A stretch of 64,000 nucleotides of DNA from Kitasatospora sp. Root107 (GTDB taxonomy: Bacteria > Actinomycetota > Actinomycetes > Streptomycetales > Streptomycetaceae), in contig NZ_LMCT01000004.1 in the NCBI RefSeq assembly GCF_001424875.1, positions 182,327 to 246,326 of the forward strand, read 5' to 3'. How positions within the stretch are numbered: position 1 is the first letter of the stretch; each line of letters starts with the position of its first letter. Shown here in pieces: positions 51,424-59,879 of this stretch. Both the position numbers and the translations under genes were made by a program. The notes below the pieces were generated by a model. That model was not told the DNA's origin. It saw only the letters and a program-made list of their open reading frames with translations, and made no database searches.

Positions 51424-52191
51424 ATGAGCGAGCAGACCGTGACCGTCCGATGTGTGCCGGCCGCACCGTGCTGGGTCAGTCTGATGGCCCGTGACCTGAC
51501 GGTGGCCCAGGCGTTCTACGGGCCGTTGCTGGGGTGGTCGTTCCAGGCCGGCCAGCACGGGTTCGGGCCGTACGTCCGGGCGGTGCTGGACGGGGTGGAG
51601 GTGGCGGGGATCGGGGCCACCGAGGGGGAGTGGCAGCCGCCGGTCGCCTGGACCACCTACTTCGGTAGCGAGAGCGCGGACGACACCGCGGCCCGGATCA
51701 GGGAGCGCGGCGGCACGGTGGCGATCGGCCCGCTGACCTTCGACGCGGGGCGGATGGCGTTGGCCTCGGACCTGACCGGCGCGGCCTTCGGCGTCTGGGA
51801 GGGCGACCTCGGCTGCAACACCTGGGTCCGCTCGCCGGGAGCGCCGGTCTGGATCGAGCTGCGCACCGGTGACCCGTTCGAGGCAGCGCTGTTCTACGGC
51901 GAGGTGTTCCGCTGGGACGAGCGCGATCCGGACCGGTTCGAGGTGCGGTACGAGAACGAGCGGGTGGTGCTGCGGGCGGAGCACCGCAGCGTGGCCGCCC
52001 TGCGCCGGGCCGAGGACATCGGGGCGCACTGGGAGGTCTTCTTCTCGGTGACCGACACCGACCTGGCCGTCCGTCGGGCGGTGGAGCTCGGCGGCTCGGC
52101 AGAGGGCCCCGCCGTCGACACGCCGTACGGCAGGGTGGCCCGGCTGCGGGACGCCGAGGGCGGGCTGTTCTCGGTGATCACCCCGGTCTGA
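51424..52191 (+). CDS. Double VOC domain protein
   Basis: The 255-residue protein has two tandem glyoxalase-type halves, at about residues 12-125 (CWVSLMARDLTVAQAFYGPLLGW) and 135-255 (VWIELRTGDPFEAALFYGEVF). Such proteins form a pseudo-dimer within one chain. Metal ligands are not conserved clearly: first positions read V-S and I-E. Binding of a small molecule may be the function. A weak GGAAGGAAGGG precedes the ATG. It is divergent from the ferredoxin reductase and convergent with the DUF2470 gene. Confidence 0.85.
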   Translation: MSEQTVTVRCVPAAPCWVSLMARDLTVAQAFYGPLLGWSFQAGQHGFGPYVRAVLDGVEVAGIGATEGEWQPPVAWTTYFGSESADDTAARIRERGGTVAIGPLTFDAGRMALASDLTGAAFGVWEGDLGCNTWVRSPGAPVWIELRTGDPFEAALFYGEVFRWDERDPDRFEVRYENERVVLRAEHRSVAALRRAEDIGAHWEVFFSVTDTDLAVRRAVELGGSAEGPAVDTPYGRVARLRDAEGGLFSVITPV

Positions 52192-52204
52192 GTCCCGGTC
52201 CGAG

Positions 52205-52996
52205 TCAGTGGGTGCGGACCTGGGAGAACAACCGGTGCATCGCCTCGGCCAGCTCCTCCGGGCCGGTGACCGGGCGGTGGAACTCGAAGCGGGCGTCCAA
52301 CACCCGGTCCTCGGCCAGCAGCCTGACGCGCAGTCCGAACCGGTCGAGTGACACCGGCCTGACCTCGTACCGGCCCGGGTCCGGCCAGGACCGCAGACCT
52401 GACGGGTGGTCAAGAGCCTGGGCGCCGAGCAGCGCGAGCTGGTCGGCGTGCGCCGAGGCAAGGTGCTGGAGGACGGTCGCCTCCTCGGCGGCCAGCGGGT
52501 CGGTCGCGGCGCGGCCGAAGCCGGTGAGGTCGACGCAGCAGTCGGCGCCCCAGAGGTCCTCGACCGAGAGGTGGTCCGGGTCGAAGCGGAGCAGTGCGTA
52601 CTGCCCGGCGGGGCGGTACGGGAAGAGTCCGTCCAGCACCTCCGGTGCGGCCGGCCGCAGCGCGGTGAGGCGGCCGTGCACGGTGGCCCGGCCCCGGATC
52701 CGGTGCGGCATCGCGACCGGGGCGACGTCCACCGCCTCCAGCAGGCCGGCCACCTCCTCCTGGCGGGAGACCGAGGCGATCCGGCAGAGCGGGGAGTCGT
52801 GCTCGGCGAGCACGGCCAGGGCTCCGTCGGGGAGGACGGCGCAGCGCACCAGCGGCGGGATGCCGGGCCGGTTGGCCAGGTCGATCCCCGGTACGTCGAG
52901 GATCACCGAGGAGCCGAACTCCAGCAGGGTGCGGGCCCGTTCGGCGGGGGTGGGCACTGGTCCGGCCGGGCTGGGCAGGGCAGGGCTGTCGGACAT
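52205..52996 (-). CDS. DUF2470 domain protein, probably iron-regulated
   Basis: The 263-residue protein has an N-terminal split-barrel-like part (residues 15-135; RARTLLEFGSSVILDVPG). A C-terminal DUF2470 domain (170-255) contains VLQHLASAHADQLALLGAQAL. This combination occurs in HugZ-type heme oxygenase relatives. Heme or iron use is therefore likely but not proven, and the heme-ligand His of HugZ cannot be placed with confidence. A 19-base iron box sits just upstream, which supports an iron-starvation role. GAGGAGG precedes the ATG. Confidence 0.83.
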   Translation of the reverse strand: MSDSPALPSPAGPVPTPAERARTLLEFGSSVILDVPGIDLANRPGIPPLVRCAVLPDGALAVLAEHDSPLCRIASVSRQEEVAGLLEAVDVAPVAMPHRIRGRATVHGRLTALRPAAPEVLDGLFPYRPAGQYALLRFDPDHLSVEDLWGADCCVDLTGFGRAATDPLAAEEATVLQHLASAHADQLALLGAQALDHPSGLRSWPDPGRYEVRPVSLDRFGLRVRLLAEDRVLDARFEFHRPVTGPEELAEAMHRLFSQVRTH

Positions 52997-53013
52997 CCGT
53001 CCTCCTCGGTAGG

Positions 53014-53032
53014 TAAGGTGAGCCTAACCTAA
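53014..53032 (-). promoter_or_regulatory. Iron box (DmdR1/IdeR/DtxR-type operator)
   Basis: On the minus strand the site reads TTAGGTTAGGCTCACCTTA, differing at two positions from the consensus TTAGGTTAGGCTAACCTAA. It ends 17 bases before the DUF2470 start. Iron-loaded DmdR1/IdeR would bind and repress there. Confidence 0.88.
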
Positions 53033-53061
53033 GGAGATGGAGGGTGGAAGCCCTTCCGGGG

Positions 53062-53685
53062 TCAGCCGGCCGCCCCCAGCATCCGCAGCACCAGGACGCC
53101 GTAGCGCCGGCCGAGCTCCTCGGGCGTCTCGCTGCTGCGCTCGGTGTACCAGCGCGAGACGTCGATGCCGAGCGAGGTGACCGCGCGGGCGGCGGTCCGG
53201 ACGTCCTGGACCTCGAACGCGCCGGTCGCCACCCCGGCCTCGATGATCCGGCGGACGGTCTCCTCGATCCGCCGCCGCAGCTCGGCGACCACCGCGAAGT
53301 CGTCCTCCGGCAGGGCGTGCAGCTCGTGGTTCACGATCCGTCCGACCGTGTGGCCCCGGGCGTGCCAGCAGGTGAACTCCTCGACCAGTCGGCGCATCTG
53401 CTCCACCGGTGGCAGGTCGGCGGCGGCCGCCCGTTCGACCAGGTCCAGGGTGGCCTGGTGGCCGGTGCGGCTGATCTCCGAGAGCAGCGCCGACTTCGAG
53501 GAGTAGTGGATGTAGAGCGCGGCCGGGCTCATCCCGGCCGCGGTCGCGATGTCCCGGGTGGTGGTCGCGTGGTAGCCGCGCCGGGCGAAGGACTCGACCG
53601 CCGCGAGCAACAGCCGCCGGGCGGCCTCGGTGCGCTCGCCCATGCCGCCTGCGGGCCAGAGGTCGGCGGATGTTCGGTCGGTCAT
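53062..53685 (-). CDS. TetR family regulator of the acyl-CoA regulon
   Basis: The 207-residue protein has its helix-turn-helix in TTTRDIATAAGMSPAALYIHYSSKS (residues 41-65). A helical ligand domain contains VNHELHALPEDDFAVV, similar to KstR2-like and other acyl-CoA-sensing TetR proteins. GGGAGG fits the ATG at 53685 better than the ATG three codons upstream. It is divergent from the SDR operon. The identical operators near this gene and in front of the dehydrogenase operon make it the obvious regulator, probably released by an acyl-CoA intermediate. Confidence 0.87.
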   Translation of the reverse strand: MTDRTSADLWPAGGMGERTEAARRLLLAAVESFARRGYHATTTRDIATAAGMSPAALYIHYSSKSALLSEISRTGHQATLDLVERAAAADLPPVEQMRRLVEEFTCWHARGHTVGRIVNHELHALPEDDFAVVAELRRRIEETVRRIIEAGVATGAFEVQDVRTAARAVTSLGIDVSRWYTERSSETPEELGRRYGVLVLRMLGAAG

Positions 53686-53742
53686 GCGGGCCATCCTCCC
53701 AGACGGTGCCGTAGGTCCCGGTGGGCGGTCGACGGCAAGTGG

Positions 53743-53790
53743 TTGACAGTGTGCGCGGCCGCTTGGATGCTAAGCAAGCGCTTAGTCAGC
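53743..53790 (+). promoter_or_regulatory. Promoter and operator of the SDR operon
   Basis: A consensus -35 TTGACA (53743-53748) is followed after 18 bases by a 24-base element (53767-53790). Its core CTAAGCAAGCGCTTAG is a near-perfect palindrome occupying the -10 region. The same 24 bases with the same 18-base spacing occur at the other end of the cluster. Repressor binding here would block the SDR operon and could also autoregulate the divergent TetR gene. Confidence 0.87.
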
Positions 53791-53845
53791 CCGGACTCCT
53801 GGGAACGCCCCGGACTGCTGGGTACTCCGTCGAGAGGGACTCGTG

Positions 53846-54601
53846 ATGGCACCGTCGTTGAAGGGCCGGGTGGCCGTGGTCACCGGAGCCAGCCGGGGCA
53901 TCGGCCTCGAAATCGCCCGGGAGCTGGTGGAGCGGGGCGCCAAGGTCTGCGTCACCGCGCGCAACGCCGAGCCGCTGGCCGACGCGGTCCGCGAACTCGG
54001 CGGCCCCGACCACGCGATCGCCGTGGCGGGCCGGGCCGACGACCCAGAGCACCAGGCCGAGACGGTGGCCCGGACGCTGGAGACCTTCGGTCGGCTTGAC
54101 CACCTGGTCAACAACACCGGCATCAACCCGGTGTACGGCCAGATCCTGGACGTCAGCCCCGACCAGGCCGCCAAGATCCTCGGGGTCAACCTGCTGGCCC
54201 CGATGGCCTGGACGAAGCTCGCGTACGACGGGTGGATGCGCGAGAACGGCGGCGCGGTGGTCAACGTCGCCTCGCTGGCGGGCCTGCGGGCCGCGCCGGG
54301 GCTCGGCATGTACGCCGTCTCCAAGGCCGCGCTGATTCACCTGACGACCCAGCTCGCGTTCGAACTCGCCCCCGGCATCCGGGTCAACGCGGTCGCGCCC
54401 GCCATCGTCAAGACCAAGTTCGCCGAGGCCCTGTACGACGGCCGGGAGGAGCGGGTCGCGGCCGGCTACCCGCTCGGGCGGCTCGGCGTGCCGCAGGACA
54501 TCGCCGGAGCGGTCGCCTTCCTGCTCTCCGAGGAGGCGGGCTGGATCACCGGCCAGACCCTGACGCTGGACGGCGGCGTCTCGCTGGCCGGCGGGCTGTG
54601 A
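53846..54601 (+). CDS. SDR family oxidoreductase (FabG-like)
   Basis: The 251-residue classical short-chain dehydrogenase has the cofactor motif VVTGASRGIGLEIARE. NNTG replaces the usual NNAG, and catalytic Tyr/Lys are in GLGMYAVSKAAL with Ser in NVASLAGL. The C terminus GWITGQTLTLDGGVSLAGG is standard. FabG-like SDRs in such clusters oxidise 3-hydroxyacyl-CoA. GAGAGGG suits the ATG at 53846 more than the GTG just before it. It is first in a three-gene operon controlled by the 24-base operator. Confidence 0.88.
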   Translation: MAPSLKGRVAVVTGASRGIGLEIARELVERGAKVCVTARNAEPLADAVRELGGPDHAIAVAGRADDPEHQAETVARTLETFGRLDHLVNNTGINPVYGQILDVSPDQAAKILGVNLLAPMAWTKLAYDGWMRENGGAVVNVASLAGLRAAPGLGMYAVSKAALIHLTTQLAFELAPGIRVNAVAPAIVKTKFAEALYDGREERVAAGYPLGRLGVPQDIAGAVAFLLSEEAGWITGQTLTLDGGVSLAGGL

Positions 54602-55374
54602 GCCCCGCCGTCGCGAGCCTGGCCGGGCGTGGCGTGCTGGTGACCGGCGCCGGGCACGGCATCGGCGCCGCGCTGGCCACCGCCTTCGCCTCCGCCGGGG
54701 CCAGGGTGGTGGTCAACGACCTGGACGCCGGGGCCGCCCAGGCCGTCGCCGACTCGATCGGGGCGTACGCCCTGCCGGGTGACGCCGCCGACCCGACGGA
54801 GCTGATCGCCGCGGCCCGGGCGGAGCTCGGCGCGATCGACGTCTACTGCGCCAACGTGGGCGTCGGCACGGCGGGCGGCGCGGACGCGGGCCCGGCGGCC
54901 TGGGCCACGGCCTGGGACGTCAACGTGATGGCCCACGTCCGGGCGGCCGAACTGCTGCTCCCTGACTGGCTGGAGCGCGGCGAGGGCCGGTTCGTGGCGA
55001 CCGTCTCGGCGGCCGGGCTGCTCACCATGCTCGGCTCCGCGCCGTACGCGGTCAGCAAGCACGGTGCGCTGGCCTTCGCCGAGTGGCTGGCCGCCAGCTA
55101 CCGGCATCGGGGTGTCCGGGTGCACGCGGTCTGCCCGCAGGGCGTCCGGACCCGGATGCTCGAGGATTCCGGCCCGGCCGGTCAACTGCTACTGGCCGAG
55201 GGTGCGTTGGAGCCGTCGGCGGTGGCGGACGCGGTGCTGCGGGGAATCGCCGAGGAGCGCTTCCTGATCCTGCCGCACCCCGAGGTGGCCGACTACTACG
55301 CGACCCGGGCGACCGATCCCGACCGCTGGCTGGACGGCATGAACCGGCTCCAGCAGGCCCTTGAGAAGGAGTGA
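54598..55374 (+). CDS. SDR family oxidoreductase
   Basis: The 258-residue enzyme has the cofactor motif VLVTGAGHGIGAALATAF and an NAD-preferring Asp in VVVNDLDAG. The catalytic residues are Ser in VSAAGLL and Tyr/Lys in APYAVSKHGAL. The start GTG overlaps the TGA of the first SDR (GTGA), showing tight coupling. Its C-terminal part (RFLILPHPEVADYYATRATDP) is of the type seen in SDRs acting on bulky or steroid-like acyl substrates, a weak hint. The quinone reductase gene follows after six bases. Confidence 0.87.
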   Translation: MSPAVASLAGRGVLVTGAGHGIGAALATAFASAGARVVVNDLDAGAAQAVADSIGAYALPGDAADPTELIAAARAELGAIDVYCANVGVGTAGGADAGPAAWATAWDVNVMAHVRAAELLLPDWLERGEGRFVATVSAAGLLTMLGSAPYAVSKHGALAFAEWLAASYRHRGVRVHAVCPQGVRTRMLEDSGPAGQLLLAEGALEPSAVADAVLRGIAEERFLILPHPEVADYYATRATDPDRWLDGMNRLQQALEKE

Positions 55375-55380
55375 TTCCCC

Positions 55381-56349
55381 ATGATGCGGGCATGGCAGGT
55401 CGGTGAACTGGGCGAGCCCGGTGCAGTGATGCGGTTGGCGGAGGTGGAGCAACCATCGCCCGGGGCAGGGCAGTTGCTGGTCCGGGTACGGGCCGCCGCA
55501 GTGAACTTCCCGGACGCGCTGATGTGCCGTGGGCACTACCAGGTGCGGCCGCCGCTGCCGTTCACGCCCGGCGTGGAGCTGTGCGGCGAGGTGGTCGGCG
55601 GCGAGCGGTCCGGGGAGCGGGTGATCGGGACTCCGCTGCTGCCGGCCGGGGCGTTCGCCGAGTACGCGCTGATGGACGCGCGGACGGCGTTCGCGGCCCC
55701 GGCGGCGCTGGACGACGCGGAGGCGGCGGCGATGCACATCGCCTACCAGACCGCCTGGTTCGCCCTGCACCGCCGGGCCGCCCTGCGGGCCGGGGAGACC
55801 CTGCTGGTGCACGCGGCGGCCGGCGGGGTCGGCAGCGCGGCGGTCCAGCTCGGCAAGGCGGCCGGGGCGACGGTGATCGGTGTCGTGGGCGGGCCGGAGA
55901 AGGCGGTGGCGGCAAGGGAGTTGGGCGCCGATGTGGTGATCGACCGGCGCTCCGAGGATTTCGTGACGGTGGTCAAGGAGGTCACCGGCGGGCGCGGTGC
56001 CGACGTGGTCTTCGACCCGGTCGGCGGCGACGCGTACACCGGATCGGCGCGCTGCGTCGCCTTCGAGGGCCGGATCGTGGTGGTCGGCTTCGCCAGCGGC
56101 ACCATCCCGACGCCCGGGTTGAACCACGCCCTGGTGAAGAACTACTCGGTGCTCGGCCTGCACTGGGGGCTCTACGGAGTACGCGAGCCGGCGGCCGTCC
56201 TGGCCGCCCACGCGGAGCTGACCGCGCTGGCCGGGAAGGGCGTGGTCCGGCCGCTGGTGAGCGAGCGGCTACCGCTCGAGGGCGCGGCGGACGGTGTCCA
56301 GCGGGTGGCGGACGGCACCACCACGGGGCGAGTGGTGGTCTTGCCGTGA
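55381..56349 (+). CDS. NADPH:quinone oxidoreductase-like MDR protein
   Basis: The 322-residue zinc-free medium-chain dehydrogenase has GroES-like N terminus (AAAVNFPDALMCRGHYQ). The Rossmann part reads LLVHAAAGGVGSAAVQLGKAAGATVIG, and VVFDPVGGDAYTGSARC is typical of the QOR branch. Members reduce quinones or enoyl thioesters with NADPH; an enoyl-CoA reductase role would fit the operon. AAGGAG precedes two adjacent ATGs. It is the last gene of the plus-strand operon, followed by a strong terminator shared with the converging operon. Confidence 0.88.
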   Translation: MMRAWQVGELGEPGAVMRLAEVEQPSPGAGQLLVRVRAAAVNFPDALMCRGHYQVRPPLPFTPGVELCGEVVGGERSGERVIGTPLLPAGAFAEYALMDARTAFAAPAALDDAEAAAMHIAYQTAWFALHRRAALRAGETLLVHAAAGGVGSAAVQLGKAAGATVIGVVGGPEKAVAARELGADVVIDRRSEDFVTVVKEVTGGRGADVVFDPVGGDAYTGSARCVAFEGRIVVVGFASGTIPTPGLNHALVKNYSVLGLHWGLYGVREPAAVLAAHAELTALAGKGVVRPLVSERLPLEGAADGVQRVADGTTTGRVVVLP

Positions 56350-56352
56350 CCC

Positions 56353-56402
56353 CCGGGTCCGTGGCGGCGCACCGGGTTCACGGTGAGCCGCCACGGACCC
56401 GG
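56353..56402. terminator. Bidirectional terminator between the two convergent operons
   Basis: A perfect 16-base-pair stem (arms 56353-56368 and 56387-56402) has an inner ACCG/CGGT hairpin in its loop. It starts three bases after the quinone reductase stop and ends 13 bases before the dehydrogenase stop. It is the longest perfect hairpin noticed in the window. Confidence 0.85.
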
Positions 56403-56415
56403 CGCAGCGCTCCGG

Positions 56416-57492
56416 TCAGGGCGACGGGACCGGCAGGTCCGCCAGGTCGGCCAGCGTGTTGCGGTGGTGGCCCGGGGTGCCGAGGGCGAGTTGGTCGGCC
56501 TTGGCGCGCTTGAGGTAGAGGTGGGCCGGGTGTTCCCAGGTCATGCCGATGCCGCCGTGCAGTTGGATGCACTCCTCGGCGGCCCGGACGGCGAGTGCGC
56601 CGCAGTGGGCCTGGGCGACGGCCACCGCGATGGCGGTGTCGGGGCTGTCGGTGGCGAGTGCGTCGGCGGCGTAGCGGGCCACCGCCCGTCCGCCGACGGT
56701 CTCCAACCAGAGGTCGGCCAGGCGGTGCTTGAGAGCCTGGAAGGAGCCGACCTGGCGGCCGAACTGCCGACGCTCCTTCAGATAGCCGACGGTGGTGCTC
56801 AGGCACCACTCGGCGAGGCCGAGCTGTTCGGAGGCGAGCAACCCGGCTCCGGTCAGCAGCGCCTGCCGGACCGGTCCGTCGTGGGAGGCCAACTGCCGGG
56901 CGGGGGTGCCGTCGAGGGTCACGTCGGCGAGCTGCCGGGTGAGGTCGAGCGAGGTGCGCCGGGTGACCGTGGCGGTCTCGACCGCGTACAGGCCGCCGTC
57001 GGCGGGGACCAGTAGGACGTCGGCCGGAAGGGCGTCCGCCACCGAGGTGATCCGGCCGGTGAGGGTGCCGCTGGGGCCGACCGAGACGCTGGGGAGTGCC
57101 GCGTCCGGGGCGGTGGAGAACGGCACCGCCAGCGTGGCGGTCAGAGCGCCGGAGGCGACGCCGGGCAGCAGCTCGCGGTCCTCGCAGGCGAGCAGTGCGG
57201 TGAGGCCGAGCACCGAGCTGCCGAAGTACGGCACCGGTGCCACCGAGCGCCCCAACTCCTCCAGTACCACTGCGACTTCGCGCAGCGAGGCACCGGCGCC
57301 GCCCAGCGACTCCGGCACCTGGAGCCCGGCCACGCCGAGCCCGGTGGCCAGGCTGCGCCAGAGCGGCAGGTCGTACGGCTCGGGGCCCTCGCAGCGGGCC
57401 AGGATCGCCGAGGGCGGGCAGTGGTCGGTGAGCAGGGCCCGGACGCTGGAGCGGAGTTCCTCCTCGATCTCCGAGTAGAGCAGATCACTCAT
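56416..57492 (-). CDS. Acyl-CoA dehydrogenase, small-subunit type
   Basis: The 358-residue protein has an acyl-CoA dehydrogenase fold that is shorter and more divergent than classical members. The N-terminal domain reads VAGLQVPESLGGAGASLREVAVVLEELGR. The C-terminal helical domain has VGYLKERRQFGRQVGSFQALKHRLADLW and the ending ECIQLHGGIGMTWEHPAHLYLKRA. In actinobacteria such forms pair with a full subunit to make alpha2beta2 enzymes, for example FadE28-FadE29 in steroid side-chain degradation. The ATG overlaps the next gene's stop (ATGA), favouring a complex between the two products. Confidence 0.88.
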   Translation of the reverse strand: MSDLLYSEIEEELRSSVRALLTDHCPPSAILARCEGPEPYDLPLWRSLATGLGVAGLQVPESLGGAGASLREVAVVLEELGRSVAPVPYFGSSVLGLTALLACEDRELLPGVASGALTATLAVPFSTAPDAALPSVSVGPSGTLTGRITSVADALPADVLLVPADGGLYAVETATVTRRTSLDLTRQLADVTLDGTPARQLASHDGPVRQALLTGAGLLASEQLGLAEWCLSTTVGYLKERRQFGRQVGSFQALKHRLADLWLETVGGRAVARYAADALATDSPDTAIAVAVAQAHCGALAVRAAEECIQLHGGIGMTWEHPAHLYLKRAKADQLALGTPGHHRNTLADLADLPVPSP

Positions 57493-58658
57493 CGGGGCAG
57501 ATCCTTCCACGGCAGGTCCTTGTCGGTGCGGGGTTCGGCGGGCAGGCCGAGCACCCGTTCGGCGATCACGTTGCGGAGGATCTCCGAGCTGCCGCCCTCG
57601 ATCGAGTTGCCCTTGGCGCGCAGGTAGCGGTACCCGGCCTCTCGGCCGGTGAAGTCGACCACCTCGGGGCGGGTCATCGTCCAGTCGTCGTAGCCGAGAC
57701 CCTGTTCGCCGAGCAACTCGACTTCCAGGCCGCTGAGTTCCTGGGCCAGCCGGGCGAAGGCGAGCTTCATCGCCGCACCCTCGGGCCCCGGCTGACCGGA
57801 GGTCAGCTGTTGCCGAAGCCGCTCGCCGGTCAGCCGGATCACCTCGGCGTCCAGCCAGCCCTTGAGCAGGCGTTGGTGCAGCTCGTGGCTTCGAAGTTCG
57901 GGCCGGGCCCGCCAGGTGTCGGCGACCACGCCGATCAGGCCGCCCTCGCGCGGGATCGCCTGGCCGCCGATCGCCACCCGCTCGTTGTTCAGGGTGGTCT
58001 GGGCGACCTGCCAGCCCTCGCCGACCGCGCCGATCCGGTGCGCGTCGGGGATCCGGACGCCGGTCAGGAACACCTCGTTGAACTCGGCCTCGCCGGTGAG
58101 TTGGCGCAGTGGCCTGACCTCCACGCCGGGGTCGGTCATGTCACAGACGAAGTAGCTGATGCCCCGGTGCTTGGGCAGGTCCGGGTCGGTACGGGCGAGC
58201 AGGATGGCCCAGCGGGCGGCGTGCGCGATCGAGGTCCACACCTTCTGGCCGTCCACCACCCAGTGGTCGCCGTCCCGGACCGCCCGGGTGCCGAGCGCGG
58301 CCAGGTCGGAGCCCGCGCCGGGCTCGCTGAACAGCTGGCACCAGACCTCCTCGCCGGTCCAGAGCGGGCGGAGGAAGCGTTGCTTCTGCTCCTCGGTGCC
58401 GTACCGCAGGATGGTCGGGGCGGCCATCCCGAGGCCGATGCCGATCCGGCGCGGATCGTTGTCGGGTGCCCCGGCAGCTGCCAACTCAGCGTCCACCACG
58501 GCCTGTTCGGAACGCGGGGCGCCGAGCCCGCCGAGGCCGGGCGGGAAGTGCACCCAGGCCAGCCCGGCGTCGAACCGGGCCCGCAGGAAGTCGAGCCGGT
58601 CGGTGCCGGCCGGGTCGTGCTCGGCGAGCAGTTCGCGGGTCAGTTCCCGGACGTCCAT
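57489..58658 (-). CDS. Acyl-CoA dehydrogenase, large-subunit type
   Basis: The 389-residue flavoprotein contains FSEPGAGSDLAALGTRAV and DGQKVWTSIAHAARW. The C-terminal FAD region is KGNSIEGGSSEILRNVIAERVL, typical of FadE-type subunits that pair with a smaller partner. It probably desaturates a bulky or branched acyl-CoA together with the downstream gene product. GGGAGG precedes the ATG, located within the end of the upstream gene. Its start is one base from the previous stop, so the four genes of this operon are tightly packed. Confidence 0.88.
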   Translation of the reverse strand: MDVRELTRELLAEHDPAGTDRLDFLRARFDAGLAWVHFPPGLGGLGAPRSEQAVVDAELAAAGAPDNDPRRIGIGLGMAAPTILRYGTEEQKQRFLRPLWTGEEVWCQLFSEPGAGSDLAALGTRAVRDGDHWVVDGQKVWTSIAHAARWAILLARTDPDLPKHRGISYFVCDMTDPGVEVRPLRQLTGEAEFNEVFLTGVRIPDAHRIGAVGEGWQVAQTTLNNERVAIGGQAIPREGGLIGVVADTWRARPELRSHELHQRLLKGWLDAEVIRLTGERLRQQLTSGQPGPEGAAMKLAFARLAQELSGLEVELLGEQGLGYDDWTMTRPEVVDFTGREAGYRYLRAKGNSIEGGSSEILRNVIAERVLGLPAEPRTDKDLPWKDLPR

Positions 58659-58659
58659 C

Positions 58660-59877
58660 TCATGCCTCCCGGTAGCGCTTGAGCTCGCGGCGGGCCAGCG
58701 ACCGCCGGTGTACCTCGTCCGGGCCGTCCGCCAGCCGCAAGGTCCGGTTGCCCGCCCAGAGTTGGGCCAGCGGGGTGTCCTGGCTGACCCCGGCGGCGCC
58801 GTGCGCCTGGACGGCCTTGTCGAGTACCCACTCGGTCATCGCGGGCACCGCGATCTTGATGGCCTGGATCTCGGTGTGCGCGCCCCGGTTGCCGACGGTG
58901 TCCATCAGCCAGGCGGTCTTCAGCACCAGCAGCCTGGCCTGCTCGATCCGTACCCGGGACTCGGCGATCCACTCCTGGACCACCCCCTGCTCGGCCAACG
59001 GCTTTCCGAACGCGACCCGTTCGGTGACCCGACGGCACATCAGCTCAAGTGCCCGTTCGGCGATGCCGATCGCGCGCATGCAGTGGTGGATGCGTCCCGG
59101 GCCCAGCCGGGCCTGGGCGATCGCGAAGCCGGCGCCCTCCGGGCCGATCAGGTTGGCGGCCGGCACCCGGACGTTCTCGAACAGGATCTCGGCGTGCCCG
59201 CCGTGGTCCGCATCGCCGTACCCGAACACGGTCATCCCGCGCCGGACGGTCACCCCGGGGGTGTCGCGCGGCACCAGGATCATGCTCTGCTGGTGGCGCG
59301 GTTCGGCGGTTGGGTCGGTCTTGCCCATCACGATCAGGATCCTGCAGTCGGGGTTCATCGCCCCGGTGATGTACCACTTGCGGCCGGTGACCAGGTAGTC
59401 GTCGCCGTCCCGCTCGATCCGGGTGGTGATGTTGGTGGCGTCCGAGGAGGCCACCTCCGGCTCGGTCATCGCGAAGGCGGAGCGGATCTCGGCGTTCAGC
59501 AGCGGCTCCAGCCACTGCTTGCGCTGGGCCTCGTCTCCGAACTGGGCCAGCAGCTCCATGTTCCCGGTGTCCGGCGCAGCGCAGTTCAGCGCGGCCGGGG
59601 CCAACAGCACGGAACGGCCGGTGAGTTCGGCCAGCGGTGCGTACTGCAGGTTGGTCAGGCCGGCACCCAGCTCGCCGGGCAGGAAGAGATTCCACAGCCC
59701 GCGCGAGCGCGCCTGCGCCTGGAGCTCGCGGACCACCGGGGGGATCGACCACTCGGGCCGTGCGGGGTCGGCGAGTTGGGCCGCCAGCACCGGCTCGGCG
59801 GGGTACACGGCCTCGTCCAGGAAGGCCAGCAGCTGCTCGCGCAGCTCCTCGGTCCGGGCGTCGTAGGAGAAGTCCAC
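58660..59877 (-). CDS. ACAD10/11-type acyl-CoA dehydrogenase
   Basis: The 405-residue protein shows the ACAD11-group marks TGRKWYITGAMNPDCRILI, MGKTDPTAEPRHQQSMILVP and VFGYGDADHGGHAEILFENV. In mammalian ACAD10/11 the dehydrogenase is fused to a phosphotransferase. In Pseudomonas putida the LvaC/LvaA pair is encoded separately and converts 4-hydroxyacyl-CoA through a 4-phospho intermediate. Here too a phosphotransferase gene lies immediately upstream (two-base gap). The start is a GTG. I infer the same chemistry by analogy; it has not been shown for this organism. Confidence 0.87.
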   Translation of the reverse strand: MDFSYDARTEELREQLLAFLDEAVYPAEPVLAAQLADPARPEWSIPPVVRELQAQARSRGLWNLFLPGELGAGLTNLQYAPLAELTGRSVLLAPAALNCAAPDTGNMELLAQFGDEAQRKQWLEPLLNAEIRSAFAMTEPEVASSDATNITTRIERDGDDYLVTGRKWYITGAMNPDCRILIVMGKTDPTAEPRHQQSMILVPRDTPGVTVRRGMTVFGYGDADHGGHAEILFENVRVPAANLIGPEGAGFAIAQARLGPGRIHHCMRAIGIAERALELMCRRVTERVAFGKPLAEQGVVQEWIAESRVRIEQARLLVLKTAWLMDTVGNRGAHTEIQAIKIAVPAMTEWVLDKAVQAHGAAGVSQDTPLAQLWAGNRTLRLADGPDEVHRRSLARRELKRYREA

Positions 59878-59879
59878 GG

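Noticed and set aside
53846-56349. Part of a secondary-metabolite cluster
   Set aside because: No synthase, carrier protein or tailoring set is present. The operator pair and dehydrogenases indicate catabolism.
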